Below are positions 1-8,959 of a stretch of DNA of 64,000 nucleotides, piece after piece. The stretch comes from Cyclobacteriaceae bacterium. Its GTDB lineage: Bacteria; Bacteroidota; Bacteroidia; Cytophagales; Cyclobacteriaceae. Where the stretch lies: NCBI GenBank assembly GCA_025808415.1, contig CP075525.1, positions 1,225,501 to 1,289,500 on the forward strand. Direction: 5' to 3'. The stretch's first letter is position 1, and each line of letters starts with the position of its first letter. A program made the translations under genes and the position numbers. Under the pieces are notes generated by a model that saw only the letters and a program-made list of their open reading frames with translations, did not search any database and had not been told where the DNA came from.

Positions 1-198
1 TGTTTAATCGGTGGGTTAGCCGGGTTGTTCCTGGTTTACCTGATAACGTTTATCCCGATGGGCAGCCTGGTGGTTACCTTATCGATAAAAAATATTGTAT
101 TGGGTATCGGAGTTTCCACCGTAATAGGACTTGTCTCCGGTATTGTACCAGCAGCTATGGCGGCCCGGTTAGATCCGGTAATTGCTATACGTGCTTAA
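1..198 (+). CDS. FtsX/MacB-type ABC transporter permease, C-terminal fragment
   Basis: Only the last 65 codons are in the window, open from base 1 to a TAA at 196. The fragment has two hydrophobic stretches separated by a short polar turn and ends in an AARLDPVIAIRA tail. That tail (ARxDPxxALR-like) is typical of FtsX-like permeases of the MacB/LolC type, which work with an ABC ATPase in envelope export or lipoprotein handling. The substrate cannot be told from this fragment. A 16-bp dyad follows the stop, and recA converges from the other side. Confidence 0.75.
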   Translation, partial: CLIGGLAGLFLVYLITFIPMGSLVVTLSIKNIVLGIGVSTVIGLVSGIVPAAMAARLDPVIAIRA

Positions 199-204
199 CG
201 GGTC

Positions 205-249
205 ACGGGTCAATTAGTCAATAGAATAACTCATGACTAAATGACCCGT
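205..249. repeat. Intergenic dyad A (16-bp arms, 13-nt loop)
   Basis: Arms at 205-220 and 234-249 are complementary in 15 of 16 positions around a 13-nt loop. The element fills the short gap between the convergent permease and recA genes. No T-run follows on either strand, so it is not a canonical intrinsic terminator, though it may still stop or protect both transcripts. It resembles in layout the other word-repeat dyads in this window. Confidence 0.7.
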
Positions 250-264
250 AACTAATGTCAAGGA

Positions 265-1296
265 TTATTTCTCTTTAACCTCAGTTTCTTTTTTGTTTTC
301 TTCCCCGCCAATCTTCTCCTTTATTTTTCCTTCCAGTTCTTCCATGAGTTCCGGATTATCTTCAATGAGTTGTTTAACGGCATCACGGCCCTGGCCAAGT
401 TTGTTTCCATTGTAGGAGAACCATGAACCTGATTTTTGAATAACGTTCAGTTCAACCCCAAGGTCCACAATCTCACCTGATTTGGAGATGCCTCTTCCAT
501 ACATGATATCAAATTCAACAACTTTAAACGGAGGTGCTACTTTATTTTTCACCACCTTCACCTTCACACGGTTACCGGTAATATCATCGGCAGCTTCTTT
601 TATTTGCCCTATCCTGCGGATGTCTAAACGAACGGATGCGTAGAACTTAAGGGCATTACCACCTGTGGTGGTTTCAGGATTCCCAAACATCACCCCAATT
701 TTTTCGCGAAGCTGGTTGATAAACACACACGCGCAACCGGTTTTGCTGATGGTTCCGGTTAATTTTCGAAGTGCCTGTGACATTAAGCGTGCCTGTAAGC
801 CCATTTTACTGTCGCCCATTTCACCTTCCAATTCGCCACGGGGCACAAGGGCAGCAACAGAGTCGATTACTATTATATCGATAGCACCCGAACGGATCAG
901 ATGGTCGGCAATTTCAAGGGCCTGCTCACCGTTATCGGGTTGGGAGATCAGTAAATTCTCTGTATCAATACCAAGTTTTTCTGCGTAAGTCTTGTCAAAA
1001 GCATGCTCGGCATCGATAAAGGCAGCCAATCCGCCCTTTTTTTGCGCCTCGGCAATCATGTGCATCGTAAGGGTGGTTTTACCCGATGATTCAGGGCCAT
1101 AAATTTCCGTAACACGACCGCGCGGAATGCCGCCAATGCCAAGGGCTATATCAAGGCCGAGTGAACCGGTGGAGATGGCCGGAACATCCATCACCTTTTC
1201 ATCGCTTAACTTCATTACGGTGCCTTTGCCGTATGTCTTTTCCAGTTTATCGAGCGTTAACTGTAATGCTTTTAATTTTTCTTTTGCGTCACTCAT
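265..1296 (-). CDS. recA: Recombinase RecA
   Basis: RecA forms ATP-dependent filaments on single-stranded DNA, drives homologous pairing and stimulates LexA-type self-cleavage in the cytoplasm. The 343-residue length is normal. Walker A GPESSGKT lies at about residues 67-74, followed by the [17 protein letters not shown] and [19 protein letters not shown] motifs, and an acidic/lysine-rich C-terminal tail. The ATG start gives the expected [12 protein letters not shown]-terminus. The gene stands alone on the minus strand, with about 195 bp upstream before a divergent gene. I saw no clear SOS box. Confidence 0.99.
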   Translation of the reverse strand: MSDAKEKLKALQLTLDKLEKTYGKGTVMKLSDEKVMDVPAISTGSLGLDIALGIGGIPRGRVTEIYGPESSGKTTLTMHMIAEAQKKGGLAAFIDAEHAFDKTYAEKLGIDTENLLISQPDNGEQALEIADHLIRSGAIDIIVIDSVAALVPRGELEGEMGDSKMGLQARLMSQALRKLTGTISKTGCACVFINQLREKIGVMFGNPETTTGGNALKFYASVRLDIRRIGQIKEAADDITGNRVKVKVVKNKVAPPFKVVEFDIMYGRGISKSGEIVDLGVELNVIQKSGSWFSYNGNKLGQGRDAVKQLIEDNPELMEELEGKIKEKIGGEENKKETEVKEK

Positions 1297-1491
1297 GGTA
1301 TGGTTATAAAAGTTGGTTGTGAGCTTAATTTTAATTGCGGGTTGAAATTAGTACGAAGACGGCCAAAAACAAACGCAAGCATTTTTAAGCGACATAAGTT
1401 GTCAGTAGCTTTCGGTGCTGTATGCCAGTGGGGGGTGTTTATGTTTGGCTGATAAAAAGTAAGTATACTGCACAGGAAACGTATTGTTTAT

Positions 1492-2538
1492 ATGCGAAGG
1501 CTACTTTTCGGGATTATTAAATGGTCTCTCATCGGTATTGCATCGGTGTTGGTTATTTTATCCGTCATCTTTTGGGACCTGGTTTCTTATGGCTTTCGCC
1601 AGGCCAGCGGTCAACTGCATATCGTATGGAATGCTAAACCGGTTGAGGTTTTCCTGGCCGATCCTGCTTTTCCGGATTCACTAAAGCTGAAGCTTCGATT
1701 GGTTGAAGAAGTAAGGCAATATGCCATCGACTCACTGGGGTTGAGGGATTCAAAAAACTACAAAACATTGTTCGATCAAAAGGGGGAAGAGATTATGTGG
1801 GTAGTAACGGCCAGTGAACCATTTGAATTAAAGGAGAAGGAATGGAAGTTTCCTGTTTTGGGTAGCGTGCCCTACAAAGGTTTTTTCGATAAGCAGCGCG
1901 CGCTTAACGAACAGGCCACATTGGAGGCAGAAGGATTTGATGTGAACGTTCGAAATCCGGGTGGATGGTCTACGTTGGGATGGTTTACTGATCCGATACT
2001 AAGTAACATGCTGTTGAAATCTGATGGCGACCTGGCCAGTCTGATCATCCATGAAATGGTGCATGCTACCATTTTTGTGAAAGACAGTATCGACTTCAAT
2101 GAAAACCTGGCTTCGTTTATTGGCGATCGTGGCGCAGAGCAGTTTTTGATCAGTAAGTTTGGTAGCGAAAGTTCACTCTATCAATCCTACATCCAGGAAG
2201 ACAAGGAATTTCTGGCTTATGTTGATCACATCCTGCGCGGCTGTGTTTATCTAGACAGTGTGTATGCTTCCATTGCCGGCAAGCCATACCAAGAAAAAGT
2301 GAAAATCAAAGAAGCGTCTATTCGAAAGGTCATGGAGGCTGCCGATACACTTTCGTTCACGGTATTACTTCACCCCTCTAAAAAACATGCAAACGTATTG
2401 CCCAACAACGCTTACTTCATGTCGTTTAGAAGGTACCAGTCGAAGCAACATAACTTTTATAAGGAATGGCAGGAAAATTTCAAAGGCGACTTGAAAGCCT
2501 ATATTTTATACCTGAGCCAACAGTACCCTTTCTTGTAA
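1492..2538 (+). CDS. Putative zinc aminopeptidase (PF10023-like)
   Basis: A 348-residue protein with one N-terminal membrane segment (about residues 8-30) and a gluzincin-like HEMVH motif at 187-191, followed about 15 residues later by NENLASFIG, which would supply the third zinc ligand. This arrangement matches the predicted aminopeptidase family PF10023. The protein is probably anchored to the inner membrane with its catalytic domain outside the cytoplasm; the substrate is unknown. It is a single gene, divergent from recA. Two weak hairpins follow the stop (2541-2562 and near 2585-2605). Assignment rests on the motif and overall pattern only. Confidence 0.75.
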   Translation: MRRLLFGIIKWSLIGIASVLVILSVIFWDLVSYGFRQASGQLHIVWNAKPVEVFLADPAFPDSLKLKLRLVEEVRQYAIDSLGLRDSKNYKTLFDQKGEEIMWVVTASEPFELKEKEWKFPVLGSVPYKGFFDKQRALNEQATLEAEGFDVNVRNPGGWSTLGWFTDPILSNMLLKSDGDLASLIIHEMVHATIFVKDSIDFNENLASFIGDRGAEQFLISKFGSESSLYQSYIQEDKEFLAYVDHILRGCVYLDSVYASIAGKPYQEKVKIKEASIRKVMEAADTLSFTVLLHPSKKHANVLPNNAYFMSFRRYQSKQHNFYKEWQENFKGDLKAYILYLSQQYPFL

Positions 2539-2640
2539 ACAATGGCTGTTTTTAAAGCCATTAAGGAATTGTTAAGAATAGGTGAGTGGTTTTTTAACCC
2601 CTCATTTCTGCCTACTTTTACCCCAAAATCAGGTTAACCT

Positions 2641-3330
2641 ATGGGAAACAAGCCTGCGCACAAAGTGCTTGTGGTAGACGATGAAGAGCCGATCCAGGAA
2701 CTTCTTAAGTACAATCTTGAAAAAGATGGGTATGAAGTAAAAACAGCCGGTGATGGTGCCAAGGCTGTTGAGATTGCAAAAAAATTCCATCCCGACCTGG
2801 TATTGCTCGATATTATGATGCCGAAGATGGACGGGGTTGAAACCTGTCGGCTGTTGCGCGAAATTCCGGAGTTGCAAAAAACTTTCATTGTTTTCCTTAC
2901 GGCACGCTCGGAAGAGTACTCGGAGGTAGCGGCCTTTGATGTGGGTGCAGATGATTACATTACAAAACCCATTAAGCCAAGGGCTTTGATCAGCCGCATT
3001 GGCGCCTTATTCAGAAGAGAGGTAAAGAAAACCAGTCCGTCAAGTTCTATTTCGGTTGGTGATCTTACCATCGATCGCACCAGTTACACCATTAAAGTTG
3101 ATGGACGGGAAATTAACCTGCCCAAGAAAGAATTTGAATTGCTCTACTTTTTGGCAAAAAATCCTAACAAGGTATTCAGCCGTGAAGATCTCCTCCAAAA
3201 CATTTGGGGTTCGGATGTATATGTATTGGCCCGGACGGTTGATGTGCACATCCGTAAAGTGCGGGAGAAAATCGGTGAAGATTACATAACCACCGTTAAA
3301 GGTGTGGGCTACAAGTTCAGCTTAAACTAA
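2641..3330 (+). CDS. OmpR/PhoB-family response regulator
   Basis: A 229-residue two-domain regulator. The receiver domain (about 8-122) has the acidic pair D13-D14, the phosphoacceptor D57 in the LLDIMMPKMDG motif and the conserved lysine in DYITKP. The C-terminal winged helix (about 130-227) ends in the typical RTVDVHIRKVREKIG and VKGVGYKF motifs of OmpR/PhoB DNA-binding domains. The sensor kinase gene starts 96 bp downstream, so the two form a two-component pair similar to PhoB-PhoR. No pst or phoU genes are nearby, so a role in phosphate sensing is only an inference. A TACTTTTA sequence about 25 nt before the ATG may be a -7 box. Confidence 0.93.
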   Translation: MGNKPAHKVLVVDDEEPIQELLKYNLEKDGYEVKTAGDGAKAVEIAKKFHPDLVLLDIMMPKMDGVETCRLLREIPELQKTFIVFLTARSEEYSEVAAFDVGADDYITKPIKPRALISRIGALFRREVKKTSPSSSISVGDLTIDRTSYTIKVDGREINLPKKEFELLYFLAKNPNKVFSREDLLQNIWGSDVYVLARTVDVHIRKVREKIGEDYITTVKGVGYKFSLN

Positions 3331-3426
3331 TCAACAAAGTATAATCCCTGCACCATTGCCTTATCCGGTTAAGGTTAGCTTTGATATTATCGGATGAATC
3401 CTGAATTTTGAGTTTCACGCTCAATC

Positions 3427-4506
3427 ATGGTATACAGCTCCAGGGTACTGGCTTTACTGCTCGCAATTTGCATTGCTGTAATCACCACGTTGTTTCTTAC
3501 TTTATTTAAAGATGCCAACACCACCCTGTTGTTTGTCGCATTCGGTATTAGTTTTTCGGTATCCTACATCCTGATTTTTATTGTAATGGAGTTTTTGATT
3601 TTTCGTGAAATCAACAAAATCTATCGGCTCATGGAAAAATTGCGAAAAAGGGAACTCAACAAACTCAGTAAACAAAAATCAGGCGCACTTAACCCCTTGG
3701 AAAAAATAAACGAAGAGATTTTTTCATTCGCGGAATTAAAGCAAAAAGAAATTGATGAGTTGCGTAAACTGGAAGCTTTTCGAAAGGAATTCATTGCCGA
3801 TGTTTCACACGAGTTGAAAACACCCATTTTTGCAGCACAGGGGTTTGTCCACACCTTATTGGATGGCGCCATGGATGACAAATCCGTCCGCACCAAGTTT
3901 TTGAAAAAAGCTGCCAAAAGCCTGGACGGTCTTGACGCCCTTGTGCAGGATTTGCTTACGCTTTCGCACATTGAGACCGGCCAAATTAAAATGCACTTTG
4001 AAAGCATAGATTTGTACAAACTTACCCAAGAAGTATTTGAGCAATTTGAAGAAAAGGCAGATAAGCGCAACATCAGGCTGCGCCTAGAGGGCAACCCCAG
4101 CAAAGAAATTGTTTATGCAGACTGGCAACGGATTTTTCAGGTAATGACCAACCTGGTTTCAAATGCAATCAAACACTCACATGAGCATGGCGAAGTTGAG
4201 GTGAGTTTTGATGTCAGCAAAAAATTTGTGACTACCCATGTTCGCGATTTTGGTGAAGGAATACCGCCTGAACACCTGGGGCGCATATTTGAACGTTTTT
4301 ACAGGGTAGATAAAAGCCGCAGCCGTGAAAAAGGTGGTACTGGCCTTGGTTTGGCCATCGTTAAACACATACTTGAAAACCATCATACCAAGGCCGAAGT
4401 AGAAAGCAGTCTTGGAAAGGGTTCTACCTTTAGTTTTAAGCTTCCTCGTGTAAAGACTGATGGGCAGGAAAACCTTGAATCATTAAAATCAAAATCTGAT
4501 CAATAG
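3427..4506 (+). CDS. PhoR-like sensor histidine kinase
   Basis: A 359-residue kinase with two closely spaced N-terminal membrane helices (about 5-27 and 33-57) and almost no extracytoplasmic loop, so it probably senses within the membrane or through a partner. A charged linker leads to the HisKA domain with the phosphorylated histidine in FIADVSHELKTP. The ATP-binding domain follows, with N box NLVSNAIKHS, G1 DFGEGI, F box RIFERFYRVDKSRSREKGGTGLGLAIVK and G3-like GKGSTFSF. It is the cognate partner of the regulator immediately upstream. The RluA-type gene begins 17 nt after its stop, so all three may be co-transcribed. Confidence 0.93.
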   Translation: MVYSSRVLALLLAICIAVITTLFLTLFKDANTTLLFVAFGISFSVSYILIFIVMEFLIFREINKIYRLMEKLRKRELNKLSKQKSGALNPLEKINEEIFSFAELKQKEIDELRKLEAFRKEFIADVSHELKTPIFAAQGFVHTLLDGAMDDKSVRTKFLKKAAKSLDGLDALVQDLLTLSHIETGQIKMHFESIDLYKLTQEVFEQFEEKADKRNIRLRLEGNPSKEIVYADWQRIFQVMTNLVSNAIKHSHEHGEVEVSFDVSKKFVTTHVRDFGEGIPPEHLGRIFERFYRVDKSRSREKGGTGLGLAIVKHILENHHTKAEVESSLGKGSTFSFKLPRVKTDGQENLESLKSKSDQ

Positions 4507-4522
4507 AAGCACCCAAAAAGCA

Positions 4523-5239
4523 GTGAAGCATAAACTGGAGTTTGAAGAGTTAATAATTTGGGAAGACGAGGATTTCGTTGCGCTCAATAAACCTCCCTTT
4601 GTTTCCACACTCGAAGACAGAACAGGGCAGCTAAATCTTTTAATGATCGCCCGCCAATCCAATCAGCACCTGCAGGCCTGCCACCGGTTAGATAAAGACA
4701 CCTCTGGGGTTATCCTGTTTGCCAAACGGCCGGAAGCATACCGGCATGTTAGCATTCAATTTGAAAAACGTGAAGTTGAGAAAATCTACCACGCGGTAGT
4801 TGACGGCATCCACGATTTCAAAAATGAACTTGTTAATGCCCCCATCGCAAAATCGGACGATGGTATCGTTAAAATCAGCAAACGGGATGGGAAGCCAGCC
4901 CAAACATATTTTACAACCCTGCAGGTTTACAGGCAGCATTCCCTGGTTGAGTGTCGGCCAGTTACGGGCAGGATGCACCAAATACGCATACACCTGGCTA
5001 CACTAAAGGCCTCCATTACCGGGGACGATCAGTATGGGGGAAAGCCATTTTTCCTTTCCAGCGTAAAGAAGGGTTTTAACTTAAAGAAATATTCAGATGA
5101 ACAACCCCTGATGAAGCGGATGGCTTTGCATGCCCGGTCACTGACTTTTCGATTAATTAATGGGGAGTCAATTTCGGTAGAGGCTCCATATCCCAAAGAT
5201 TTACAGGCACTTATACGCCAATTGGAGTTGAACCGCTAA
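4523..5239 (+). CDS. RluA-family RNA pseudouridine synthase
   Basis: A 238-residue protein that should isomerise uridine to pseudouridine in rRNA or tRNA. It has the family signature HRLDKDTSGV with catalytic aspartate D57, and further on the GRMHQIRIHLA motif. There is no N-terminal S4 domain, which places it with short RluA/RluC-type enzymes (RluA or TruC-like); the exact target base cannot be assigned. The start is GTG at 4523, only 17 nt after the kinase stop codon, and no in-frame ATG gives a better N-terminus. The 134-bp gap that follows carries the rplM promoter. Confidence 0.9.
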   Translation: MKHKLEFEELIIWEDEDFVALNKPPFVSTLEDRTGQLNLLMIARQSNQHLQACHRLDKDTSGVILFAKRPEAYRHVSIQFEKREVEKIYHAVVDGIHDFKNELVNAPIAKSDDGIVKISKRDGKPAQTYFTTLQVYRQHSLVECRPVTGRMHQIRIHLATLKASITGDDQYGGKPFFLSSVKKGFNLKKYSDEQPLMKRMALHARSLTFRLINGESISVEAPYPKDLQALIRQLELNR

Positions 5240-5289
5240 GGTAAAGGCTTTGTCAGCCGCTAAAACTGAAAGGCTAAAACCACATGTTG

Positions 5290-5321
5290 TTTGCATTTCA
5301 TGGCACATCCTCTTACTTTTG
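5290..5321 (+). promoter_or_regulatory. Bacteroidota-type promoter for rplM-rpsI
   Basis: TTTG at 5290-5293 is followed after 20 nt by TACTTTTG at 5314-5321. This matches the primary Bacteroidota promoter consensus (TTTG, 17-23 nt, TAnnTTTG). Transcription would start near 5328, leaving a leader of about 45 nt before the GTG of rplM. Confidence 0.75.
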
Positions 5322-5373
5322 TGTCCCTTTTTAAAGGAAGGGTGTATTTTATTGATTTTAAAAGCAGATAACC

Positions 5374-5817
5374 GTGGATCATCAAAGTTATAAAACAACC
5401 CACGCCAATAAGGCAACAGTTGAAAAAGCCTGGGTTTTGGTAGATGCCAAAGACAAGGTATTGGGACGTGTGGCAAGTCAAATAGCCCATATTATTAAGG
5501 GCAAACACAAAACCAGCTATACACCGCATGTCGATTGTGGCGATCATGTGGTGGTTGTAAATGCCGATAAGGTAAAAATGACAGGTAAAAAATGGACTGA
5601 CCGTGTGATTTTTACCCACTCAGGTTATCCGGGTGGTCAGCGCGAGCACACGCCCGCCAACATTAGGGCTAAACACCCTGAGCGCCTGGTGGAGCATGCC
5701 GTTCGGGGCATGTTGCCCAAGAACAGGTTAGGCCGCGAGTTGTTCCGCAGCCTGCACGTGTATGCAGGTACCGAACATCCACATGTAGCACAGCAACCAA
5801 AAGAAATAAAACTATAA
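5374..5817 (+). CDS. rplM: 50S ribosomal protein L13
   Basis: A 147-residue L13, an early assembly protein of the large subunit. Recognisable signatures are WVLVDAKDKVLGRVAS near the N-terminus, the HSGYPGG segment, and the AVRGMLPKNRLG motif. It starts at GTG 5374, which gives the normal L13 N-terminus; there is no upstream in-frame ATG in the gap. rpsI follows after 3 nt, the near-universal L13-S9 pair, so the two are co-transcribed and probably translationally linked. Confidence 0.98.
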   Translation: MDHQSYKTTHANKATVEKAWVLVDAKDKVLGRVASQIAHIIKGKHKTSYTPHVDCGDHVVVVNADKVKMTGKKWTDRVIFTHSGYPGGQREHTPANIRAKHPERLVEHAVRGMLPKNRLGRELFRSLHVYAGTEHPHVAQQPKEIKL

Positions 5818-5820
5818 TTC

Positions 5821-6207
5821 ATGGAGATTTTCAACGCAACGGGTAGAAGGAAGACTTCTGTAGCCAGGGTTTATGTAAAGCCTGGCAAAGGTGACATTCA
5901 GGTAAACGCCCGTGATCTCAAGGAATACTTCCTATCTGAGATTCACCAGACACTGGTTAAGCAACCCCTTGTGGCGCTTAAAGCCGAGAATCAGTACGAT
6001 GTAACCATTAACGTTGAAGGCGGTGGCATTAAAGGCCAGGCCGAAGCCGTTCGATTGGGTATTTCGCGGGCCTTGGTGGCCGTAAATGCCGAAAACAAAC
6101 CGGTGCTGAGAAAAGAAGGTTTCATTACCCGCGACTCGCGCATGGTAGAACGCAAGAAGCCAGGCAGAAGGAAGGCCAGAAAGAGATTCCAGTTCAGCAA
6201 ACGTTAA
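5821..6207 (+). CDS. rpsI: 30S ribosomal protein S9
   Basis: A 128-residue S9. It begins with the typical NATGRRKTSVARVYVKPG and ends in the lysine/arginine-rich tail KKPGRRKARKRFQFSKR, whose last residues reach the P-site tRNA in ribosomes. It follows rplM by 3 nt and precedes rpsB by 13 nt, so all three are likely on one transcript. Confidence 0.98.
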   Translation: MEIFNATGRRKTSVARVYVKPGKGDIQVNARDLKEYFLSEIHQTLVKQPLVALKAENQYDVTINVEGGGIKGQAEAVRLGISRALVAVNAENKPVLRKEGFITRDSRMVERKKPGRRKARKRFQFSKR

Positions 6208-6220
6208 TCGTAAACATCAC

Positions 6221-6991
6221 ATGGCAAAGAAATTAACTTATCAGGATTTATTGGAAGCAGGTGTTCATTTCGGACACTTGACCCGCAAGTGGAACCCGAA
6301 GATGGCCGAGTACATCTTCATGGAAAACAATGGTATCCACATTATTGACTTGCACAAATCGCTGGCTGCGCTTGAAGAAGCCGCTTTCGCGATGAAGAAC
6401 ATTGTTCGTTCAGGAAGAAAAATCATGTTCGTGGCTACAAAAAAACAGGCTAAAGATATTGTAGCCGAAGAAGCAAAGCGCCTCAACATGCCTTACGTCA
6501 CAGAACGTTGGTTGGGTGGTATGCTTACCAACTTCGCCACTATACGCAAGTCGTTGAAAAAACTTTCGCAGATTGAAAAGCTTATGAAAGACGAGGCTTA
6601 TGCCAATTTGCAAAAGAAGGAGCGCCTTACCCTTACCCGCGAAAAAGCAAAGCTCGAAAAGCAACTGGGTGGTATTGTGGATTTAAATCGTTTACCGGCA
6701 GCACTCTTCATTATTGACGTAAAGCGCGAGCACATTGCCGTTAAGGAAGCGCAAAAGTTGAATATCCCTGTGTTTGCCATGGTGGATACCAACTCAGATC
6801 CTTCTTCTGTTGATTTCCCGATTCCTGCCAATGATGATGCCTTCAAATCAATTTCACTGATCACCGGTTATATCGGAAGCGTAATTGAAGAAGCATTGAA
6901 CGAGCGTAAGAAAGAGAAAGAAGAAGCTTCCTTGAAGAAAGAAGAGGACGAAAAGAGAAAAGTAGACGCGGCCGTAGAAGAAGCAAAATAA
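6221..6991 (+). CDS. rpsB: 30S ribosomal protein S2
   Basis: A 256-residue S2. Signatures include LLEAGVHFGHLTRKWNPKM near the start, the VTERWLGGMLTNF segment, and the FAMVDTNSDP motif. The C-terminus carries a highly charged Glu/Lys extension (about 225-256), common in Bacteroidota S2. A hairpin with a T-run follows the stop, so tsf may rely on read-through or on its own promoter. Confidence 0.98.
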   Translation: MAKKLTYQDLLEAGVHFGHLTRKWNPKMAEYIFMENNGIHIIDLHKSLAALEEAAFAMKNIVRSGRKIMFVATKKQAKDIVAEEAKRLNMPYVTERWLGGMLTNFATIRKSLKKLSQIEKLMKDEAYANLQKKERLTLTREKAKLEKQLGGIVDLNRLPAALFIIDVKREHIAVKEAQKLNIPVFAMVDTNSDPSSVDFPIPANDDAFKSISLITGYIGSVIEEALNERKKEKEEASLKKEEDEKRKVDAAVEEAK

Positions 6992-7039
6992 AATGGCAAA
7001 CTACCGGGTGTACCGGTACTAGTCAGTTATCATCACCAT

Positions 7040-7073
7040 AAACATCGGCCTCGCAGTCGGTGTTTATTTTTTT
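7040..7073 (+). terminator. Intrinsic terminator after rpsB
   Basis: A stem of about 10 bp with G-U pairs (7040-7049 with 7056-7065, 6-nt loop) is followed by a run of T at 7067-7073. It lies 49 nt after the rpsB stop and 45 nt before tsf. It could act as a partial terminator that lowers tsf expression relative to the ribosomal proteins. Confidence 0.6.
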
Positions 7074-7117
7074 AAGCCCTTAAGTAGTAGAGTCATAAAA
7101 ATTTAAATTTTAAAGCG

Positions 7118-7948
7118 ATGTCAATTTCAGCACAAGATGTAAACAAACTCAGGCAAATGACCGGTGCCGGCATGATGGATTGTAAGAAAGCCCTTACCGA
7201 ATCCGCTGGCGATTTTGAGAAAGCCATAGAAATATTAAGAAAGAAAGGCCAGAAAGTTTCTGCTTCCCGCTCCGACAAAGAAGCCAAAGAGGGTTCTGTG
7301 TTTGTGAACGTAAGCGATGATAAGAAAGAAGCCATTTTGATTGCCCTGAATTGCGAGACAGATTTCGTTGCAAAGAACGAAGAGTTTCAGGCGCTTGGTA
7401 AGCTTATAGCCGATACGGCATTTGCCAATAAGCCGGCCGATAAGGATGCATTATTGACACAAAAGGTGGGTGATCTTACCCTGAATGACAAAATTGTTGA
7501 ATTGGTTGGAAAAATCGGGGAGAAAATTGAAGTGAGCGAATTTGTTCACATGAAGGGCGAAGCCGTTGTGCCCTACATCCATGCTGGCGCAAAGCTTGGC
7601 GTGTTGGTTTCGTTGAAAGGTGTAAACGGGAAAGACGTTACCGATGCCGGAAAGGATGTGGGTATGCAGATTGCCGCCATGAACCCGGTGGCCGTTGATG
7701 AAACATCGGTAGACAAAGCCATTATTGAAAAAGAACTTGAAATTGCCAAAGCTCAAATTCTGGCCGAGGGCAAACCCGAAAATATGGTTGAAAAAATTGC
7801 CCAGGGCAAACTGAATAAATTCTTCAAAGAAAGCACCTTGCTGCACCAGGCTTTTGTTAAGGATAACAGCAAAACAGTGGCGCAGTATCTTGACAGTGTA
7901 ACCAAAGGATTAACGGTTGCAGCATTCAAGCGTGTTTCTATTGGATAA
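7118..7948 (+). CDS. tsf: Translation elongation factor Ts
   Basis: EF-Ts exchanges GDP for GTP on EF-Tu. The 276-residue protein starts with the UBA-like domain containing VNKLRQMTGAGMMDCKKAL, and contains the NCETDFVAKNEEF motif that contacts EF-Tu, followed by the dimerisation core and the C-terminal module. The rpsB-tsf order is the conserved bacterial arrangement. The ATG at 7118 gives the standard MSISAQDVNKLR start. A strong terminator follows within 50 nt. Confidence 0.98.
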   Translation: MSISAQDVNKLRQMTGAGMMDCKKALTESAGDFEKAIEILRKKGQKVSASRSDKEAKEGSVFVNVSDDKKEAILIALNCETDFVAKNEEFQALGKLIADTAFANKPADKDALLTQKVGDLTLNDKIVELVGKIGEKIEVSEFVHMKGEAVVPYIHAGAKLGVLVSLKGVNGKDVTDAGKDVGMQIAAMNPVAVDETSVDKAIIEKELEIAKAQILAEGKPENMVEKIAQGKLNKFFKESTLLHQAFVKDNSKTVAQYLDSVTKGLTVAAFKRVSIG

Positions 7949-7968
7949 TCAAAAAAATGCTACTTAAT

Positions 7969-7996
7969 AAAAAAGGAGCCACGTGGCTCCTTTTTT
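7969..7996. terminator. Strong intrinsic terminator after tsf
   Basis: A perfect 12-bp stem (7969-7980 with 7985-7996) has an ACGT loop, with A-rich 5' and T-rich 3' flanks. Because the stem contains both A and T runs it could act in both directions, but the only transcript arriving here comes from tsf. Confidence 0.9.
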
Positions 7997-8080
7997 ATTC
8001 TTCCTGTGGAAATTTGTGTGGGCTTACGGCAATTTGTCGCGAATACTTGGTTAATTTTATGCAATAATTATTTTCACACT

Positions 8081-8959
8081 ATGCCCTTGGACATAAAAAC
8101 ACCTGTTCCTGTAGTAGACGGCACCACGATTACCCGCGAAGAGTTTCAACGCGAATTTTACAAGCCACAAAAGCCCGTAGTATTGCGCGGCTTGTGGAAG
8201 CAATACCCTGCCTACACCAAGTGGACCATGGACTTTTTTAAGGAAAGCATGGGCAACATTGAGGTAGGTTTGTACGGTAATCGTAAAGAGGATCTTTCCA
8301 AAACACTGCAGGTGCCCAATGCCGTTATGCGTTTTGATGAGTACCTAAACCTGATTGAACGTGAGCCGACTGACCTGCGCTTGTTTCTTTTTCCTGTATT
8401 TAAGCATAAGCCCGAGTTGTTAAAAGATTTTGATTATCCCAAAATCGCATCGGGTTATATTAAAATACCCTTTATGTTTTTTGGACCTGCCAATTCCATT
8501 GTGCGCATGCACCAGGATATTGACATGAGCAATGTATTCCTTACCCAGTTTCACGGCAGGAAAAGAGTGGTATTGTTTGCCCCTGATCAATCGGAATTAC
8601 TTTATCGCTTGCCATTCAACGTTCACTCCACCGTTGATGTAGACCGCCCCGATTACGATTCTTACCCAGGTTTGAATTATGTGAAGGGTATGAGCACCGT
8701 AATTGAACATGGCGATACGATTTTTATGCCAAGCGGTTATTGGCACCACATTGAATACATGGAAGGAGGTTTCGGTCTTTCTGTGAGAACATTGCCTTAT
8801 GGTCTTTCTATGAAAGCCCGTGGTTTATGGAACCTGACCGTTCAGCGTACTACCGATAACATTATGCGCAAATTGAATGATGAAAAGTGGTTTGCCTTTA
8901 AAAAGAAGCTTGCGCATAAGCGTGCCGATAAGATTATACAGGGTTTGAGCCTGGCTTAA
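8081..8959 (+). CDS. Cupin/JmjC-like Fe(II)/2-oxoglutarate-dependent oxygenase
   Basis: A 292-residue protein from the ATG at 8081; a longer GTG reading from 8006 would add an unlikely N-terminal piece rooted next to the tsf terminator. The cupin_8/JmjC fold is indicated by QKPVVLRGLWKQYPAY near the start, the metal-binding HxD in MHQDIDMSN, the TQFHGRKRVVLFAP strand, and the distal histidine in MPSGYWHHIEYM. Such enzymes hydroxylate protein side chains or small molecules; the substrate is unknown. The 3' end overlaps the convergent kinase gene by 26 nt. Confidence 0.85.
   Translation: MPLDIKTPVPVVDGTTITREEFQREFYKPQKPVVLRGLWKQYPAYTKWTMDFFKESMGNIEVGLYGNRKEDLSKTLQVPNAVMRFDEYLNLIEREPTDLRLFLFPVFKHKPELLKDFDYPKIASGYIKIPFMFFGPANSIVRMHQDIDMSNVFLTQFHGRKRVVLFAPDQSELLYRLPFNVHSTVDVDRPDYDSYPGLNYVKGMSTVIEHGDTIFMPSGYWHHIEYMEGGFGLSVRTLPYGLSMKARGLWNLTVQRTTDNIMRKLNDEKWFAFKKKLAHKRADKIIQGLSLA

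Noticed and set aside
3359..3374. Terminator between response regulator and sensor kinase
   Set aside because: Only a 5-bp stem (CCTTA/TAAGG) without T-run; too weak to support.
8006..8080. Longer GTG start for the cupin/JmjC-like gene
   Set aside because: It would begin 10 nt after the tsf terminator, adds a cysteine-rich stretch unlike the family, and the ATG at 8081 fits the conserved N-terminus.
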